64,000 nucleotides of DNA from Streptomyces sp. WMMC500. Its GTDB lineage: Bacteria; Actinomycetota; Actinomycetes; Streptomycetales; Streptomycetaceae. The translations under genes and the position numbers were made by a program. The DNA lies in contig NZ_CP114905.1 of NCBI RefSeq assembly GCF_027497195.1, positions 5,529,001 to 5,593,000 on the forward strand, written 5' to 3'. Under the pieces are notes generated by a model, which was not told the origin of the DNA, made no database searches, and worked only from the letters and a program-made list of their open reading frames with translations. Positions 7,552 through 16,978 of this stretch are shown here, piece after piece; within the stretch, counting starts at the first letter, position 1; the number at the start of each line of letters is the position of its first letter.

Positions 7552-8451
7552 CTACTCCGCCCTGCCCCCCGGCTGGAAGTGGACGCGTTCCCTCACGACC
7601 GGGTATCCGGCCTTGGCGAAGTTCGCGGCCATCGGGAAGTTGCCCCGGTCCGTCGCGCCGCTGATGAACTCCGCGCCGTGGCCGGCGAGGACGTGCGTGC
7701 ATTCGGCGAGAAGGTCGTAGGCGTAGCCGTGGCCGCGGTGTTCGGGGACGACTCCGATGAAGCCGACCGTCGGGCCGGAGGGGTTGTGGGCGGGGATGTG
7801 GATGCCCGCCAGGTCGCCGTCCGGGGTGTGCGCGGTCTGCCACCACTCCCGCGGGGAGGGGCACCAGTGGAAGAAGTCGAGCTCCTCCTGCGCGGCCTGG
7901 TCGAGGCCGCCCTCCTTGATGGCCCTGAGCGCGTGGGCGTCCAGGGTGGCGGAGTGGATGCGGCGCAGGGCGTCGAAGAACACCGCGTCGTCGGGTTCGG
8001 GGGAGAACCGCAGGCGGCCGGGGCGTTCGGGGAGGCCGTCGGCCGGGGTCCAGCGGTAGATGAAGCGTTCGACGAGGAGTTCGTACCCGGCGGCGCGCGC
8101 GGCGGCGAAGCGGGTGTCGGCGGCGGCGCGCAGCGCGGGGTCGTCGCGCCAGTCGCCGGGCAGGTTGACCTCGAGTTCGACCTGCCAGGGCGCGGTGCGC
8201 AGGAGCAGGGCCCCCGCCTCCTCCTCGCCCTCGGCCACGTCGAACCAGTTGACGTTGATCGGCTCCGCGTCGTCGGGGCCGCCCCACCATGCGCCGCGGG
8301 CGACGACCTCGCCGTCGCGCAGGGCGACGCGCTTCCATTCCGTACGGAAACGGGTGTGCCGGTGGCTTTCGCGGGCGTGGAGGGGGTCGGGCAGTGCGTC
8401 GAAGAGCTGGGCGTCGCTCGCGGAGAGCGCGCGGATGACCGGATCGGTCAT
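7552..8451 (-). CDS. GNAT family N-acetyltransferase
   Basis: A 299-aa protein with two GNAT-like halves. The C-terminal half carries the acetyl-CoA-binding pattern VGFIGVVPEHRGHGYAYDLL (about residues 231-250), which contains the R/Q-x-x-G-x-G/A loop. The N-terminal half keeps the fold's beta pattern (GAWWGGPDDAEPINVNWFDV). It should transfer an acetyl group from acetyl-CoA to an amine, but the substrate cannot be read from sequence. It ends in the shared terminator and starts with ATG 8451. The 250 bp before the next gene (8452-8704) hold no further gene that I can see. Confidence 0.8.
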   Translation of the reverse strand: MTDPVIRALSASDAQLFDALPDPLHARESHRHTRFRTEWKRVALRDGEVVARGAWWGGPDDAEPINVNWFDVAEGEEEAGALLLRTAPWQVELEVNLPGDWRDDPALRAAADTRFAAARAAGYELLVERFIYRWTPADGLPERPGRLRFSPEPDDAVFFDALRRIHSATLDAHALRAIKEGGLDQAAQEELDFFHWCPSPREWWQTAHTPDGDLAGIHIPAHNPSGPTVGFIGVVPEHRGHGYAYDLLAECTHVLAGHGAEFISGATDRGNFPMAANFAKAGYPVVRERVHFQPGGRAE

Positions 8452-8704
8452 GGATTCCTCCGGGTTACGGCTGCTTGGCGCGCTCCCCGGTCAGAATCTA
8501 CGAACCACGCCGGGGCTGCGGACGAGGAGAGCGCTCGAAAGGTGTGAACTGCACGGCACTCGCCTCCTTCCGTCCGTCTCAGGGCGTGACGTCACACGGT
8601 AAGTGATCACCCGCCGATCTGTCGACGGGTTTTCCCGGCCGTCCCGCACGTGGCCTCCCCGGCGGCTGCCGGCGGGCAGGTCACGTGCCGGACACGCAGC
8701 CCGG

Positions 8705-9100
8705 TCAGGCGACGGCGGTGGCTTCGAGTTCGACCAGCAGGGGCGGGACGGCCAGGCGGGTCACGCCGAGCATCGTCGTCGCCGGGGCCGCCTGCGCGGC
8801 GGCCAGGCGGGCGGCCAGCGCGCCGTAGTGCTGGAAGAGGAGGTCGACGTCGGTGGTGCAGACGTTGAGCCGTACGAGGTTCGCCAGGGACATGTCCGCG
8901 GCGGCGAGGACCGCTTCCAGGTTGTCGAGGCTGAGCGCGAGCTGTGCGGCCATGTCGCCGTCGTGCCGGGGGCGGCCGTCGGGGCCCATGGCGGCCTGGC
9001 CGGAGACGAAGAGGGTGCGGGTGTGGCCGGAGACGAGTTCGCCCTGGTTGAAGCCCATCTCCGTCGACCAGGTGACCGGGTTTATCGCTGTGCGTTCCAT
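8705..9100 (-). CDS. RidA/YjgF-family protein
   Basis: A 131-aa protein of the Rid family, recognisable from NLEAVLAAADMSLANLVRLNV and the C-terminal VTRLAVPPLLVELEATAVA. Canonical RidA deaminates reactive enamines and imines with a catalytic Arg in the segment ARS-x-V. Here that segment reads PATTMLGVTRL, so the arginine appears missing and this is probably a non-canonical Rid subgroup. The start ATG 9100 is chosen to keep the usual family length. It is divergent from a WYL regulator 62 bp away, which likely controls it. Confidence 0.8.
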   Translation of the reverse strand: MERTAINPVTWSTEMGFNQGELVSGHTRTLFVSGQAAMGPDGRPRHDGDMAAQLALSLDNLEAVLAAADMSLANLVRLNVCTTDVDLLFQHYGALAARLAAAQAAPATTMLGVTRLAVPPLLVELEATAVA

Positions 9101-9123
9101 GGGCGGCAGCCTCGCAGCGAATG

Positions 9124-9140
9124 ACGACATCCTGTGTCGT
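9124..9140. promoter_or_regulatory. Candidate operator ACGACA-N5-TGTCGT
   Basis: A perfect 6-bp dyad with a 5-bp spacer lies between the divergent RidA and WYL genes, upstream of a -10-like TAGATT (9150-9155) that ends 7 nt before the WYL ATG. It is the obvious candidate site for the WYL regulator. Confidence 0.5.
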
Positions 9141-9162
9141 ATATCCTGCTAGATTTTTTCGC

Positions 9163-10161
9163 ATGCGCGCCGATCGTCTGGTCTCGCTGGTCCTGCTGCT
9201 GCGCCAGCGCGGCCGGCTGTCCGCGGCCACGCTCGCCCGCGAGCTGGAGGTCTCCACCCGCACCGTGCTGCGCGACATCGACGCGCTGTCCGCAGCCGGC
9301 GTGCCGGTCCACTCCGAGCGCGGCCGGCACGGCGGGTTCGCGCTGCTGCCCGGGTTCCGTACGGAGCTGACCGGGCTGAACCACGACGAGGCCCTCGCCC
9401 TGCTGATCGCCGGATCGCGGCGCGGCGCGCAGGCGTTCGGGCTCGGCTCCGCGCTCGCGTCGGCGATGCTCAAGGTGGTCGACGCGCTGCCGCCCGGCTA
9501 CCGCGACACCGCCGCCGGCGTGGCCGAACGGCTCCTCGTCGACCCCGAGACCGACCTCCTCGCGCGCCCGCTCACCGCCGAGGACGTACCCGACGACGTG
9601 CTGGCCGCCCTCCGCGGCGCCGTGTTCGCCGGGCGGAAGCTTCGGATCCGCTACGCGCCCGAAGGGCGGGCCGCGGCGTGGCGCACGGTGGACCCGATCG
9701 GCCTGGTGACCGTACGGGACAAGGGTTACCTGCTCGCCACCCGGGCCGGCGCCGACCGCACCTACCGCCTCTCGCGGGTACGCGCCGCGGAGGAACTCCC
9801 CGAACCGGCGCAGCGCCCCGAGCGCGTCGACCTCGACCGGGCCTGGCAGGAGCGCAGCGCCCGGTTCCGCACCGGCGGCGAGCAGGTCGCCGCGGTGGTA
9901 CGGGTCACGCCGCGGCGCCGCGAGGAGCTGGTGGGCACCGCGCTCGCCGTACTCGCCGAGGAGGTGGAGCCCGACGGCCGGCTGCGGCTGGAGGCGGCGT
10001 TCCAGGACGCGCGGCACGCCGAGTGGGCGGTGTGGCAACTCGCCACGGACGCGGAGGCGGTGGCGCCGGAGTGGCTGCGCACGGCCCTGCGCGACCGCGC
10101 CGCGGCCCTCGCCGCCCGCTACTCCGGCGGGTCGGCTACGGCGGCGGCGGGGTCAGGCTGA
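9163..10161 (+). CDS. WYL-domain transcriptional regulator (DeoR-type HTH)
   Basis: A 332-aa regulator. Residues 1-60 form a winged helix (RLSAATLARELEVSTRTVLRDIDAL). The middle carries the WYL-type fold (LRIRYAPEGRAAAWRTVDPIGL then GYLLA and TYRLSRV, about 160-215), and a WCX-like C-terminal extension follows. WYL domains bind small or nucleic ligands. Such proteins usually act on a neighbouring divergent promoter, here the RidA gene. It appears leaderless: TAGATT ends 7 nt before ATG 9163. Its last 26 bp overlap the end of the convergent XRE gene. Confidence 0.85.
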   Translation: MRADRLVSLVLLLRQRGRLSAATLARELEVSTRTVLRDIDALSAAGVPVHSERGRHGGFALLPGFRTELTGLNHDEALALLIAGSRRGAQAFGLGSALASAMLKVVDALPPGYRDTAAGVAERLLVDPETDLLARPLTAEDVPDDVLAALRGAVFAGRKLRIRYAPEGRAAAWRTVDPIGLVTVRDKGYLLATRAGADRTYRLSRVRAAEELPEPAQRPERVDLDRAWQERSARFRTGGEQVAAVVRVTPRRREELVGTALAVLAEEVEPDGRLRLEAAFQDARHAEWAVWQLATDAEAVAPEWLRTALRDRAAALAARYSGGSATAAAGSG

Positions 10162-11218
10162 TCCGGAACTCCCGGTCCGCGGCGTCGGAGCAGGGCGCCT
10201 GCACGATCTCGGCGCCGGCCGCGGTCTCTTCGTCGCGCAGCCCCAGGCACTCGCCCGTGCCCAGGCGGATGCGGAAGTGCGTCGCGCCCCGCCGGCCGCC
10301 CGCCTCGACGTGGAAGCGCTGGGCCGGATCGTCGTCGGCGCACGCCTCGCGAGGCTCGACCAAGCCGCGTCCGCGCCCCTCGCGCATGGCGGTCAGACAC
10401 CCGATGCCGTGCTTCGGGTGGTGCCACTGGATCTGCACCGCGCCGTCACCGACGGGTTCGAGGTAGACCCGGGGCTGGACGGACTGCGCGCACGGCTGCT
10501 GGGCCGCCACCGCGCTGCGGTAGCGGCCCGAGCGGTCCGTGCCCTCCGTGACGCAGAGGCTCGGCGTACGGGCCGGATGGATCTGCGCCCAACTGCCCAC
10601 CGCCTTGATGTCCAGCCCCGGCACCGGGTCGCCGCCGATCGTCGTGCGCGGCGGGTCGGGTTCCGCGTCGTCCGGCAGCAGCGCCTGGACGCCCAGCGTG
10701 CCGCCGGCGCCGATCCCGGCCGCCGCCAGCAGCCCGGCCGCCCACCGCCATCGCCACCGCCACCGCGAGGCGGTCGCGGGAGGCGGCGCGGCGCGGTCGC
10801 CGTTCCCGGACGGGGCCGGGTGCGGGCCCGGGGACGGGGCCGGCTGCGGGTGCGACCGCGGTTGCGGCGCCGCGGGCGCCGGCTCGGCGGCGGGGGCCGC
10901 GTGTTCGTGGGTGGCGATACGGCGGCGGGCCTCCAGCCACGCGGCGACGTCCTGCTCGGCGAGGCCGCAGGCGCGGGTGAAGGCGTCGACGAAGCGTTCC
11001 CGCGGCAGCGTGGCGCGGCCGAGGGTGGTGGCGATCGTGCTGGCCGGGAGGGAGTCGGCGTGCGTGGTGGCCTTGGCCTCCAGCTCGCGGTACGTCAGCC
11101 CGGACCACGTACGCAACGCCCGCAGCGCCGCGACGTACTCGGCCCGCGTACGAAGCTCTGCCGGCTGCGGCGCCGGCGACTGCGACGATCCCGGTAAGCC
11201 GCCGTCCCTGTCGCTCAT
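10136..11218 (-). CDS. XRE-type HTH, single TM, ricin-like lectin domain protein
   Basis: A 360-aa protein in three parts. Residues about 22-100 are an XRE-like helix-turn-helix (YVAALRALRTWSGLTYRELE). A Pro/Ala-rich linker and a basic-aromatic RWRWRWRW run lead into one membrane span (AAGLLAAAGIGAGGTLGVQAL, about 155-180). About 150 extracytoplasmic residues then have QPCAQSVQPRVYLEPV, IQWHHPKHGIGCLTAM and GECLGLRDEETAAGAEIVQA, resembling a ricin-type beta-trefoil with QxW-like repeats and paired cysteines. The layout suggests a sensor that links an external sugar or wall ligand to a cytosolic DNA-binding-like domain. Start ATG 11218. Confidence 0.7.
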   Translation of the reverse strand: MSDRDGGLPGSSQSPAPQPAELRTRAEYVAALRALRTWSGLTYRELEAKATTHADSLPASTIATTLGRATLPRERFVDAFTRACGLAEQDVAAWLEARRRIATHEHAAPAAEPAPAAPQPRSHPQPAPSPGPHPAPSGNGDRAAPPPATASRWRWRWRWAAGLLAAAGIGAGGTLGVQALLPDDAEPDPPRTTIGGDPVPGLDIKAVGSWAQIHPARTPSLCVTEGTDRSGRYRSAVAAQQPCAQSVQPRVYLEPVGDGAVQIQWHHPKHGIGCLTAMREGRGRGLVEPREACADDDPAQRFHVEAGGRRGATHFRIRLGTGECLGLRDEETAAGAEIVQAPCSDAADREFRISLTPPPP

Positions 11219-11420
11219 GACCCCAGCATGGCGGCACCGGCGGCTGCCCGGCGACCTTGAAACCGGCCTTGTTCGCGCGCGTTCGGAACAGGTGAGCACC
11301 GTTCCGAACGCACCCGAACGCCCGGGTGCCTTGTCAACGTCGCGGTGCGGCGCACATTCTCGGTTCAGTGCGAGCGGCTGGTCGCAGGCACACCGGCGGC
11401 GCGTGCGACAGGGGGGATGC

Positions 11421-11457
11421 GGTCCGGGACCCCGGACGGGGGTCGGGGTCCCGGACC
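11421..11457. terminator. Terminator hairpin behind the HxlR gene
   Basis: GGTCCGGGACCCC (11421-11433) pairs perfectly with 11445-11457 across an 11-nt loop. It lies just beyond the 3' end of the leftward HxlR gene and before the start of the XRE-ricin gene. Confidence 0.7.
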
Positions 11458-11515
11458 GACGGGTCGTGGCACGCCTCGGGGGACGGCTCGCTGAACGGCT
11501 CGCGGAACGGGAGGA

Positions 11516-11989
11516 TCAGCCCGGTGTGCGACCGTGCGTCCAGCGGGCCCGCTCCGCACCGCCGTGCGCGGCCGGCACGCCGGCGGCTCCCGCGCCCGCG
11601 GTTCCCGCGCCGACTGCTCCCGCGCCGACTGCTCCCGCGCCGACTGCTCCCGCGCCGGCGACGCGCTCGCGGCCCCATGCGGCCAGCGGCCCCAGCGCGG
11701 CGTTCAGCCGCGTGCCGGAATCCGTCAGCGAGTACTCGACGCGGGGCGGCACCTCCTCGTACGCCGTCCGCCGGACGATCCCGTCCGCCTCCATCTCGCG
11801 CAGGTGCGACGCGAGGACCTTCTCCGTGATCCCCGGCAGCAGCCGGCGCAACTCGCCGAAGCGGCGGTCCTGCCGGTCGTCCAGCGCCCAGAGGATCAGC
11901 ACCTTCCACTTGCCGCCGATGATCTCCATCGCGGCGTCGATGCCGCAGACGTGGCCGTCCGGTGCACCGGGCCGGTTCAGCGTGGTCAT
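11516..11989 (-). CDS. HxlR-family transcriptional regulator
   Basis: A 157-aa protein whose first 110 residues are a clear HxlR winged helix: CGIDAAMEIIGGKWKVLIL, FGELRRLLPGITEKVLASHL and GIVRRTAYEEVPPRVEYSLT. Cys15 lies at the position often used for redox or electrophile sensing in this family. The C-terminus has an Ala/Gly/Val tail (GAGAVGAGAVGAGAVGAG) encoded by a 15-bp tandem repeat, which is probably unstructured. It is divergent from an imine-reductase-like gene, the usual HxlR arrangement, and very likely regulates it. Confidence 0.85.
   Translation of the reverse strand: MTTLNRPGAPDGHVCGIDAAMEIIGGKWKVLILWALDDRQDRRFGELRRLLPGITEKVLASHLREMEADGIVRRTAYEEVPPRVEYSLTDSGTRLNAALGPLAAWGRERVAGAGAVGAGAVGAGAVGAGTAGAGAAGVPAAHGGAERARWTHGRTPG
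11609..11653. repeat. 15-bp tandem repeat x3 inside the HxlR gene
   Basis: GCCGACTGCTCCCGC is repeated three times exactly (11609-11623, 11624-11638, 11639-11653). It encodes the Gly-Ala-Val tail of the HxlR protein on the minus strand. Because the unit is in frame, changes in copy number would lengthen or shorten the tail without breaking the protein. Confidence 0.9.
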
Positions 11990-12092
11990 GCGTACCCCTC
12001 CCACTCCCGCACCCCGCCGAGGTGCTCGCTCACCTCAGGGTAACCACCCACTCCGAAGTGCGTACTTGATCGTCTACGGGCCTGTGACCAGC

Positions 12093-12992
12093 ATGGTCGC
12101 CATGACACCGCACACCGAGCACACCAAAGACACAGCCCCCGTGACCCTCCTCGGCCTCGGCGCCATGGGCACCGCGCTGGCCCGCGCCTGGCTCGCCGCC
12201 GGCCACCCGACGACCGTCTGGAACCGCACGCCCGCCCGCGCCGAGGCCCTGGCCGCCGAGGGCGCCCGTACGGCGGACACCGCCGCCGCGGCGGTCGCGG
12301 CGGGCGGCCCGGTCGTCGTCTGCCTGCTGGACGACGCGTCGGTCGGGGAGGTCCTGGGCGGCACGGACCTCGCCGGCAGGGACGTGGTCAACCTGACGAC
12401 GTGCACGCCGGAGCAGGCCCGCGCCCGCGCCGCGTGGGCGGGCGAGCGCGGCGCCCGCTACCTGGACGGCGGGATCATGGCCGTACCGCCGATGATCGGC
12501 GTCCCGGAGAGCGGCGCCTACGTGTTCTACAGCGGCCCGCGCGCGCTGTTCGACCGCCACCGGGAGGTGCTCGCGGTCCCGGCCGGCACCACCTACGCCG
12601 GCGAGGACCCGGGCTACGCGGCGCTTCAGGACATGGCTCTGCTCAGCGCCATGTACGGCATGTTCGCCGGCGTCACGCACGCCTTCGCGCTGGTACGCAA
12701 GGAGGACGTGGACCCGGCGGCGTTCGCCGGGCTGCTGGCCGGCTGGCTCACCGCGATGGCCCCCGCGGCGCACGGGATCGCCGCCGAACTCACCGGAGGT
12801 GCGGACCCGCAGGAGGAGGTCTCCGCCCTGGCCATGCAGGTGGCGGGCATCCCCACGTTCCTCGACACCGCCCGCCAGCAGGGCGTCAGCGCCGAGCTGC
12901 TGACCCCGTACTTCGAGCTGATGCGCCGCTGCCTGGCGGAGCAGCGCGCGGCGCGGGACCCGAAGGGCATGGTCGACCTCCTGCGGCGCTGA
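12093..12992 (+). CDS. NAD(P)-dependent oxidoreductase, imine-reductase-like
   Basis: A 299-aa protein with an N-terminal Rossmann motif (TLLGLGAMGTALARAWLAAG) and NADPH-type WNRTPARAEAL. It then has the beta-hydroxyacid-dehydrogenase signature region YLDGGIMAVPP and a helical C-terminal dimer domain. The pattern QDMALLSAMYG, with Asp180 at the place of the catalytic Asp of many imine reductases, together with VNLTTCTPEQA supports the IRED subgroup. It would reduce an imine or similar C=N/C=O substrate, which is unknown. ATG 12102 is an alternative start three codons in. It is divergent from the HxlR gene, its probable regulator. Confidence 0.8.
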   Translation: MVAMTPHTEHTKDTAPVTLLGLGAMGTALARAWLAAGHPTTVWNRTPARAEALAAEGARTADTAAAAVAAGGPVVVCLLDDASVGEVLGGTDLAGRDVVNLTTCTPEQARARAAWAGERGARYLDGGIMAVPPMIGVPESGAYVFYSGPRALFDRHREVLAVPAGTTYAGEDPGYAALQDMALLSAMYGMFAGVTHAFALVRKEDVDPAAFAGLLAGWLTAMAPAAHGIAAELTGGADPQEEVSALAMQVAGIPTFLDTARQQGVSAELLTPYFELMRRCLAEQRAARDPKGMVDLLRR

Positions 12993-13023
12993 CGGCACGG
13001 GCGCGCGGGAGCCGCGCGGGTGG

Positions 13024-15663
13024 TCAGCGGCGGGCGGTGCCCTTCTCGGCGTCCAGGGCGTAGACGCAGCGGTCCTTGCTGCAGGCGTAGACGACGCCGC
13101 CCGCGACGACCGGGGAGCCGGTGATCTCGCCGTCCGTGGCGAGTTTCCAGCGGAGCTGGCCGCCGACCGCGTCGACCGCGTAGATGCAGTGGTCCGCGGA
13201 GCCGAAGTGGACGCGGCCGTCCGCGGCGACCGGGGCGCCGATCAGGTCGCCCCGGGTGGCGAAGCGCCACATCGGGGTGCCGGCGACGGCGTCGAGGGTG
13301 TAGAGGGCGGAGCCACTGCCGACGTGCACGTGGCCGTCCGCGACGAGGACGGGCTCGATGGACTGGCGGGCCTCCGTGGCGATGCGCCAGCGCTCGCGGC
13401 CGTCGGCGGCGTCGAGGGCGTAGACCGTGCCCAGGTGGTCGGCGACGAAGACGCCGCCGCCGGTGAGGGCCGCGCCGGGGGCGAACGCGGGCGGGCTCAG
13501 GATCACCGCCGGGGCCTCGAACGTCCAGCGCAGCGTGCCGTACGCCGCGTCCAGCGCCAGGACCCGCTTGCCCGCCGCGGCGAACACCGTGGGGCCCGCC
13601 GCCACGTCGTCGGCCGGGAGCAGCCGCACCGGGACGCCGCCGCAGGCGGCGGCGTCGCCGATCGGGTACGACCAGCGCTCTGCGCCGGATCTGATGTCCA
13701 GGGCGCGCAGCCGGCCCTCACCCCAGACGTAGACCGTGCCGTGGTGGGCCACCGGCCCGGCCTCCTGCGTCTCGAACTCCGTCTGCGCGCCGCTCAGCTC
13801 CCACAGCGGCTCGCCGGTCGCCGCCTGCCGGGCCCGCATGCCGCCGCCGCTGGTGCCGGTGACGACGGTGCCGGCGGCGACCTGAAGCGAGTACACGAAG
13901 CCCCCGGCGGCCTGGCGCCAGCGCTCGCGGCCGTCCGCGGCGTCGAGCGCGTACAGGCTCGGGCCGTCCGAGGCGTGGATGAGGCCCTCGGACAGGGCCA
14001 TGGACCAGGCGACCTCGCGGGTCTTGAACTGCCGCCGGCCGCTGGTCACGTCCAGGGCGTGGACCTCGAAGGAGGTGACGTAGAGCAGGTTTCCGGAGAC
14101 GACGGGCTTGCCCCAGACGTCGTTGGACATCCGGAACCGCCAGGGCCGCCACCGCGCCGGCTCCTGCCCCGCGGCCTCCGCGGGAGCGGCGGGGCGGTGG
14201 CCGGAGTGCGGGTCGTGCGCCGGCTGCGCGCCGTGCGCCGCGCCGCCGCGGGGGCGGGCCCAGCCCAGGTCGAGCCCGCCGTCCGCGGCGGCGCGGGCGC
14301 GCGCGGCGCGGGCGTCGACGACGCGGGGGCCGGGGCCGATGGGCACGGGGGCGCCGGCCAGTTGGACCTCGGCGCCGGCGTGCGCCGGCGCGGCGGGGGC
14401 GGCGGCGGCCGGCTGGGCGGGCACGTGCTCCGGTGCCGCCGCGGAGTGCGGCGCCGGGGCGCCACCGGGCGCGGCATGGGCGGGCCCCGCACCGCCGCCG
14501 TGGCGTGCGCCGGACCCGGGCGGCCCGGCGTGCCGCCCGGGGGCGGAGTGCGGTGCGGACTGCGGTACGGAACGGGGCGCCGGGTGCGGCGGGGACTGCG
14601 GTACGGCCCCCGCCCCGGGACCCGCGGACGGCGCCTCCGGCGGCGGCCCCGGCGGGTGCGGGGGCCGCGGCGGCATCGACCGGCGCGACGCGGAGGACCC
14701 CCGCGACCCCCCGACCCGCCCCGACCCGCCGTGCCCGGGTCCGCCCAGCGTGGCCGCGGCACCGCGGCGCGCCTCGATCATCCGGATCGCCGTACGCGGC
14801 AGCCACGCCGAGGCCGTACCGCTGTCGTCGCCCGCGGCGCCGAACAGGTGCGGCGCCAGGTCGGACTGGAGCGCCTCCGGCGTGGGCCGGTGGTCGGCCG
14901 TCATCTGCATGCACGCCTCGATGAGCGGGCGCAGCTCACCCGGCAGCCCCTCCAGGTCGGGCCCCTCGCGCAGCAGCATGAACACGGTCTCGACGGGGTT
15001 CGCGCCGTGGAACGGCGCGTGCCCGGTGGCCGCGAAGACGAGGGTGGAGCCGAGCGAGAAGACGTCGCTGGCGCCCGTCACGCTGCGCGAGTCGCGGGCC
15101 TGCTCCGGCGACATGTAGGCGGGCGTGCCGACGGCGACGTTGGTCATGGTCAGCCGGGTGTTGGAGACGCCGGACGCGATGCCGAAGTCGATCACGCGCG
15201 GCCCGTCCTCCAGGACCAGGACGTTGGACGGCTTGAGGTCGCGGTGGACGAGCCCGGCGCCGTGGATGGACTGCAGCGCCTCCGCGACCCCCGCGGCCAC
15301 CCACCGCACGGCCTGCGGCGGCAGCGGCCCGCAGTCGTTGACGATCTCCTCCAGCGAGGGCGCGGGCATGTACGCGGTGGCGAGCCACGGCACCGCGGCC
15401 CGCGGGTCGGCGTCGACGACGGGGGCGGTGTAGAAGCCGCTGACGGCCCGGGCGGCCTCGACCTCGCGGGTGAAGCGCACGCGGAAGAGCTGGTCCTCGG
15501 CCAGTTCGGTGCGGACAGTCTTGATCGCTACGCGGCGGCCGGAGGCCGACCGCGCGAGGTAGACGAGCCCCATCCCGCCGGCGCCCAGCCTGCCGAGCAC
15601 CTCGAAAGGACCGATCCGCCTCGGGTCGTGCTGCGCAAGCTGCTCGACCACGTAACCATCCAC
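13024..15663 (-). CDS. Ser/Thr protein kinase with PQQ beta-propeller (AfsK-like)
   Basis: An 879-aa eukaryotic-type kinase. The Gly-rich loop [14 protein letters not shown] is followed by catalytic Lys48 (VAIKTV), [17 protein letters not shown] (a DFG loop) and [12 protein letters not shown] Pro/Ala-rich linker of about 200 residues follows. The C-terminus (about 510-879) has at least six PQQ/WD-like blades, such as [29 protein letters not shown] and [13 protein letters not shown]. This architecture is that of AfsK, which phosphorylates AfsR in Streptomyces, and three AfsR-like genes lie 5-14 kb away. No membrane span is visible. The start is uncertain: GTG 15663 touches its GGAG site, and GTG 15651 has better spacing. 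Confidence 0.85.
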   Translation of the reverse strand: MDGYVVEQLAQHDPRRIGPFEVLGRLGAGGMGLVYLARSASGRRVAIKTVRTELAEDQLFRVRFTREVEAARAVSGFYTAPVVDADPRAAVPWLATAYMPAPSLEEIVNDCGPLPPQAVRWVAAGVAEALQSIHGAGLVHRDLKPSNVLVLEDGPRVIDFGIASGVSNTRLTMTNVAVGTPAYMSPEQARDSRSVTGASDVFSLGSTLVFAATGHAPFHGANPVETVFMLLREGPDLEGLPGELRPLIEACMQMTADHRPTPEALQSDLAPHLFGAAGDDSGTASAWLPRTAIRMIEARRGAAATLGGPGHGGSGRVGGSRGSSASRRSMPPRPPHPPGPPPEAPSAGPGAGAVPQSPPHPAPRSVPQSAPHSAPGRHAGPPGSGARHGGGAGPAHAAPGGAPAPHSAAAPEHVPAQPAAAAPAAPAHAGAEVQLAGAPVPIGPGPRVVDARAARARAAADGGLDLGWARPRGGAAHGAQPAHDPHSGHRPAAPAEAAGQEPARWRPWRFRMSNDVWGKPVVSGNLLYVTSFEVHALDVTSGRRQFKTREVAWSMALSEGLIHASDGPSLYALDAADGRERWRQAAGGFVYSLQVAAGTVVTGTSGGGMRARQAATGEPLWELSGAQTEFETQEAGPVAHHGTVYVWGEGRLRALDIRSGAERWSYPIGDAAACGGVPVRLLPADDVAAGPTVFAAAGKRVLALDAAYGTLRWTFEAPAVILSPPAFAPGAALTGGGVFVADHLGTVYALDAADGRERWRIATEARQSIEPVLVADGHVHVGSGSALYTLDAVAGTPMWRFATRGDLIGAPVAADGRVHFGSADHCIYAVDAVGGQLRWKLATDGEITGSPVVAGGVVYACSKDRCVYALDAEKGTARR

Positions 15664-15836
15664 CTCCCCGTCGGGGGCTCCCGGAACCGGGCCCCCCTGC
15701 AGCCTCTCACCGCAGGCGTACGGCCGTCAGTCCCGAAAGTACGCCTGCCGATTCTCCACTCCGGAACGCGCCGGGGCTAACCCGGGGGGCGGCTCCGGGC
15801 ACCGCCGCCCCTGGAACCGCCGGGTCCGGCGGGGCG

Positions 15837-15858
15837 CCGCGGGCCGCGCGGCCCGCGG
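15837..15858. terminator. GC hairpin behind the VOC gene
   Basis: A perfect palindrome, CCGCGGGCC-GCGC-GGCCCGCGG, forms a 9-bp stem with a 4-nt loop. It lies 20 nt beyond the 3' end of the leftward VOC gene and upstream of the kinase gene. It is best read as a terminator or mRNA stabiliser. Confidence 0.6.
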
Positions 15859-15877
15859 GGCGGGGGAGAGCACCGGG

Positions 15878-16735
15878 TCAGGTCCCGTCGGCGCTGGTGG
15901 CGGGGGTGTCCGCGGCTGCGGCACCGCCCGCGTCGCCGGGCTCGTCAGCCTCGCCGGATTCACCGTCCATCACCGCGAACGCCGCCCCCTGGTTGTCCGC
16001 GACCACCGCGAACGTCGCCCCCGGGATCTCCTGCCGGTCCACCAGTACCCGCCCGCCCCCGCGCCGCACCGTCCCGAGCGCGTCGCCGACGTCCCCGACC
16101 CGGAAGTAGACGAGGAAGTGCGGCGGCATCTCCGCCGGCAGCATGTCGCCGACCAGCGCCCGCCCCGCCACCTCCCGGCCGGAGCCCGGCAGCGCCCACG
16201 CCTTGAAGTCGCCCGCGTCGAACGGGGGATCGGCCAGCTCGTAGCCGAAGACGGCCGGATAGAAGGCGTCGGCCGCGTCGGCGTTCCGCACGTAGACCTC
16301 GGTCCAGCAGAAGGCGCCCGGCACGTCGGTCGCGCCGAAGCCCCGCCGCGTACCGCCCTGCCAGAGTGCGAACACCGCGCCGTCCGGGTCCGCGGCGACC
16401 GCCTTGCGGCCGGCCCCCGAGGCCGCCTCCGGCTCGGTGAGCACGGTGCCGCCGGCCCGCCGGATCTTCTCCACGGTGCCGGCGAGGTCGGGGGTGGCCA
16501 GGTGGACGCCCCATGCCGTGGGCATCCGGCCGTCCTGCTTCGCGACGAGCGCGGCGACCGGCCTGCCGTCGAGGAGCGCCCGGGAGTGCCGGGGGAAGCC
16601 GGGGCCGGTGTCCGTACCCGCGCCGCCCTCCGTGAACGTCCAGCCGAAGAGCTGACCGTAGAAGCGCTCACCGGCGCGCAGGTCGGGCAGGGTGGCGTCG
16701 GCCCAGCAGGGTGAGCCCTCGGCGAATGCGTCCAT
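15878..16735 (-). CDS. Two-domain VOC (glyoxalase/bleomycin-resistance fold) protein
   Basis: A 285-aa protein with two tandem vicinal-oxygen-chelate modules. The first (about 5-125) has CWADATLPDLRAGERFYGQLFGW and VHLATPDLAGTVEKIRRAGG; the second (about 135-260) has GAFCWTEVYVRNADAADAFY and FLVYFRVGDVGDALGTVRRGG. Such proteins are dioxygenases, isomerases or drug-binding proteins, and the active function cannot be chosen from sequence. The C-terminal 25 residues are acidic and low complexity. ATG 16735 keeps the usual family start. A TetR gene is divergent about 240 bp away. Confidence 0.8.
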   Translation of the reverse strand: MDAFAEGSPCWADATLPDLRAGERFYGQLFGWTFTEGGAGTDTGPGFPRHSRALLDGRPVAALVAKQDGRMPTAWGVHLATPDLAGTVEKIRRAGGTVLTEPEAASGAGRKAVAADPDGAVFALWQGGTRRGFGATDVPGAFCWTEVYVRNADAADAFYPAVFGYELADPPFDAGDFKAWALPGSGREVAGRALVGDMLPAEMPPHFLVYFRVGDVGDALGTVRRGGGRVLVDRQEIPGATFAVVADNQGAAFAVMDGESGEADEPGDAGGAAAADTPATSADGT

Positions 16736-16978
16736 GGCCGTCGTCGTCCTTCCATGGGACGTTGGTGGGGGCTGGCGTGACGGGGGACAGGCGTGACGGG
16801 GACGGTGCGATGGCTCGCATCGCCAACGTAATCGGAACGTGCGTCGGGTGGTGCGAAAGTACCCTGAACATCGGGTCAATTCTGTTCGAGAGTGGCAATT
16901 CGCGCACTTCCGACGGTCTGGCCTCCCCGTTTGCCCTCGTCAGATCGCGGTTCGATCACGCGTCGGTAAGCTGACGAC

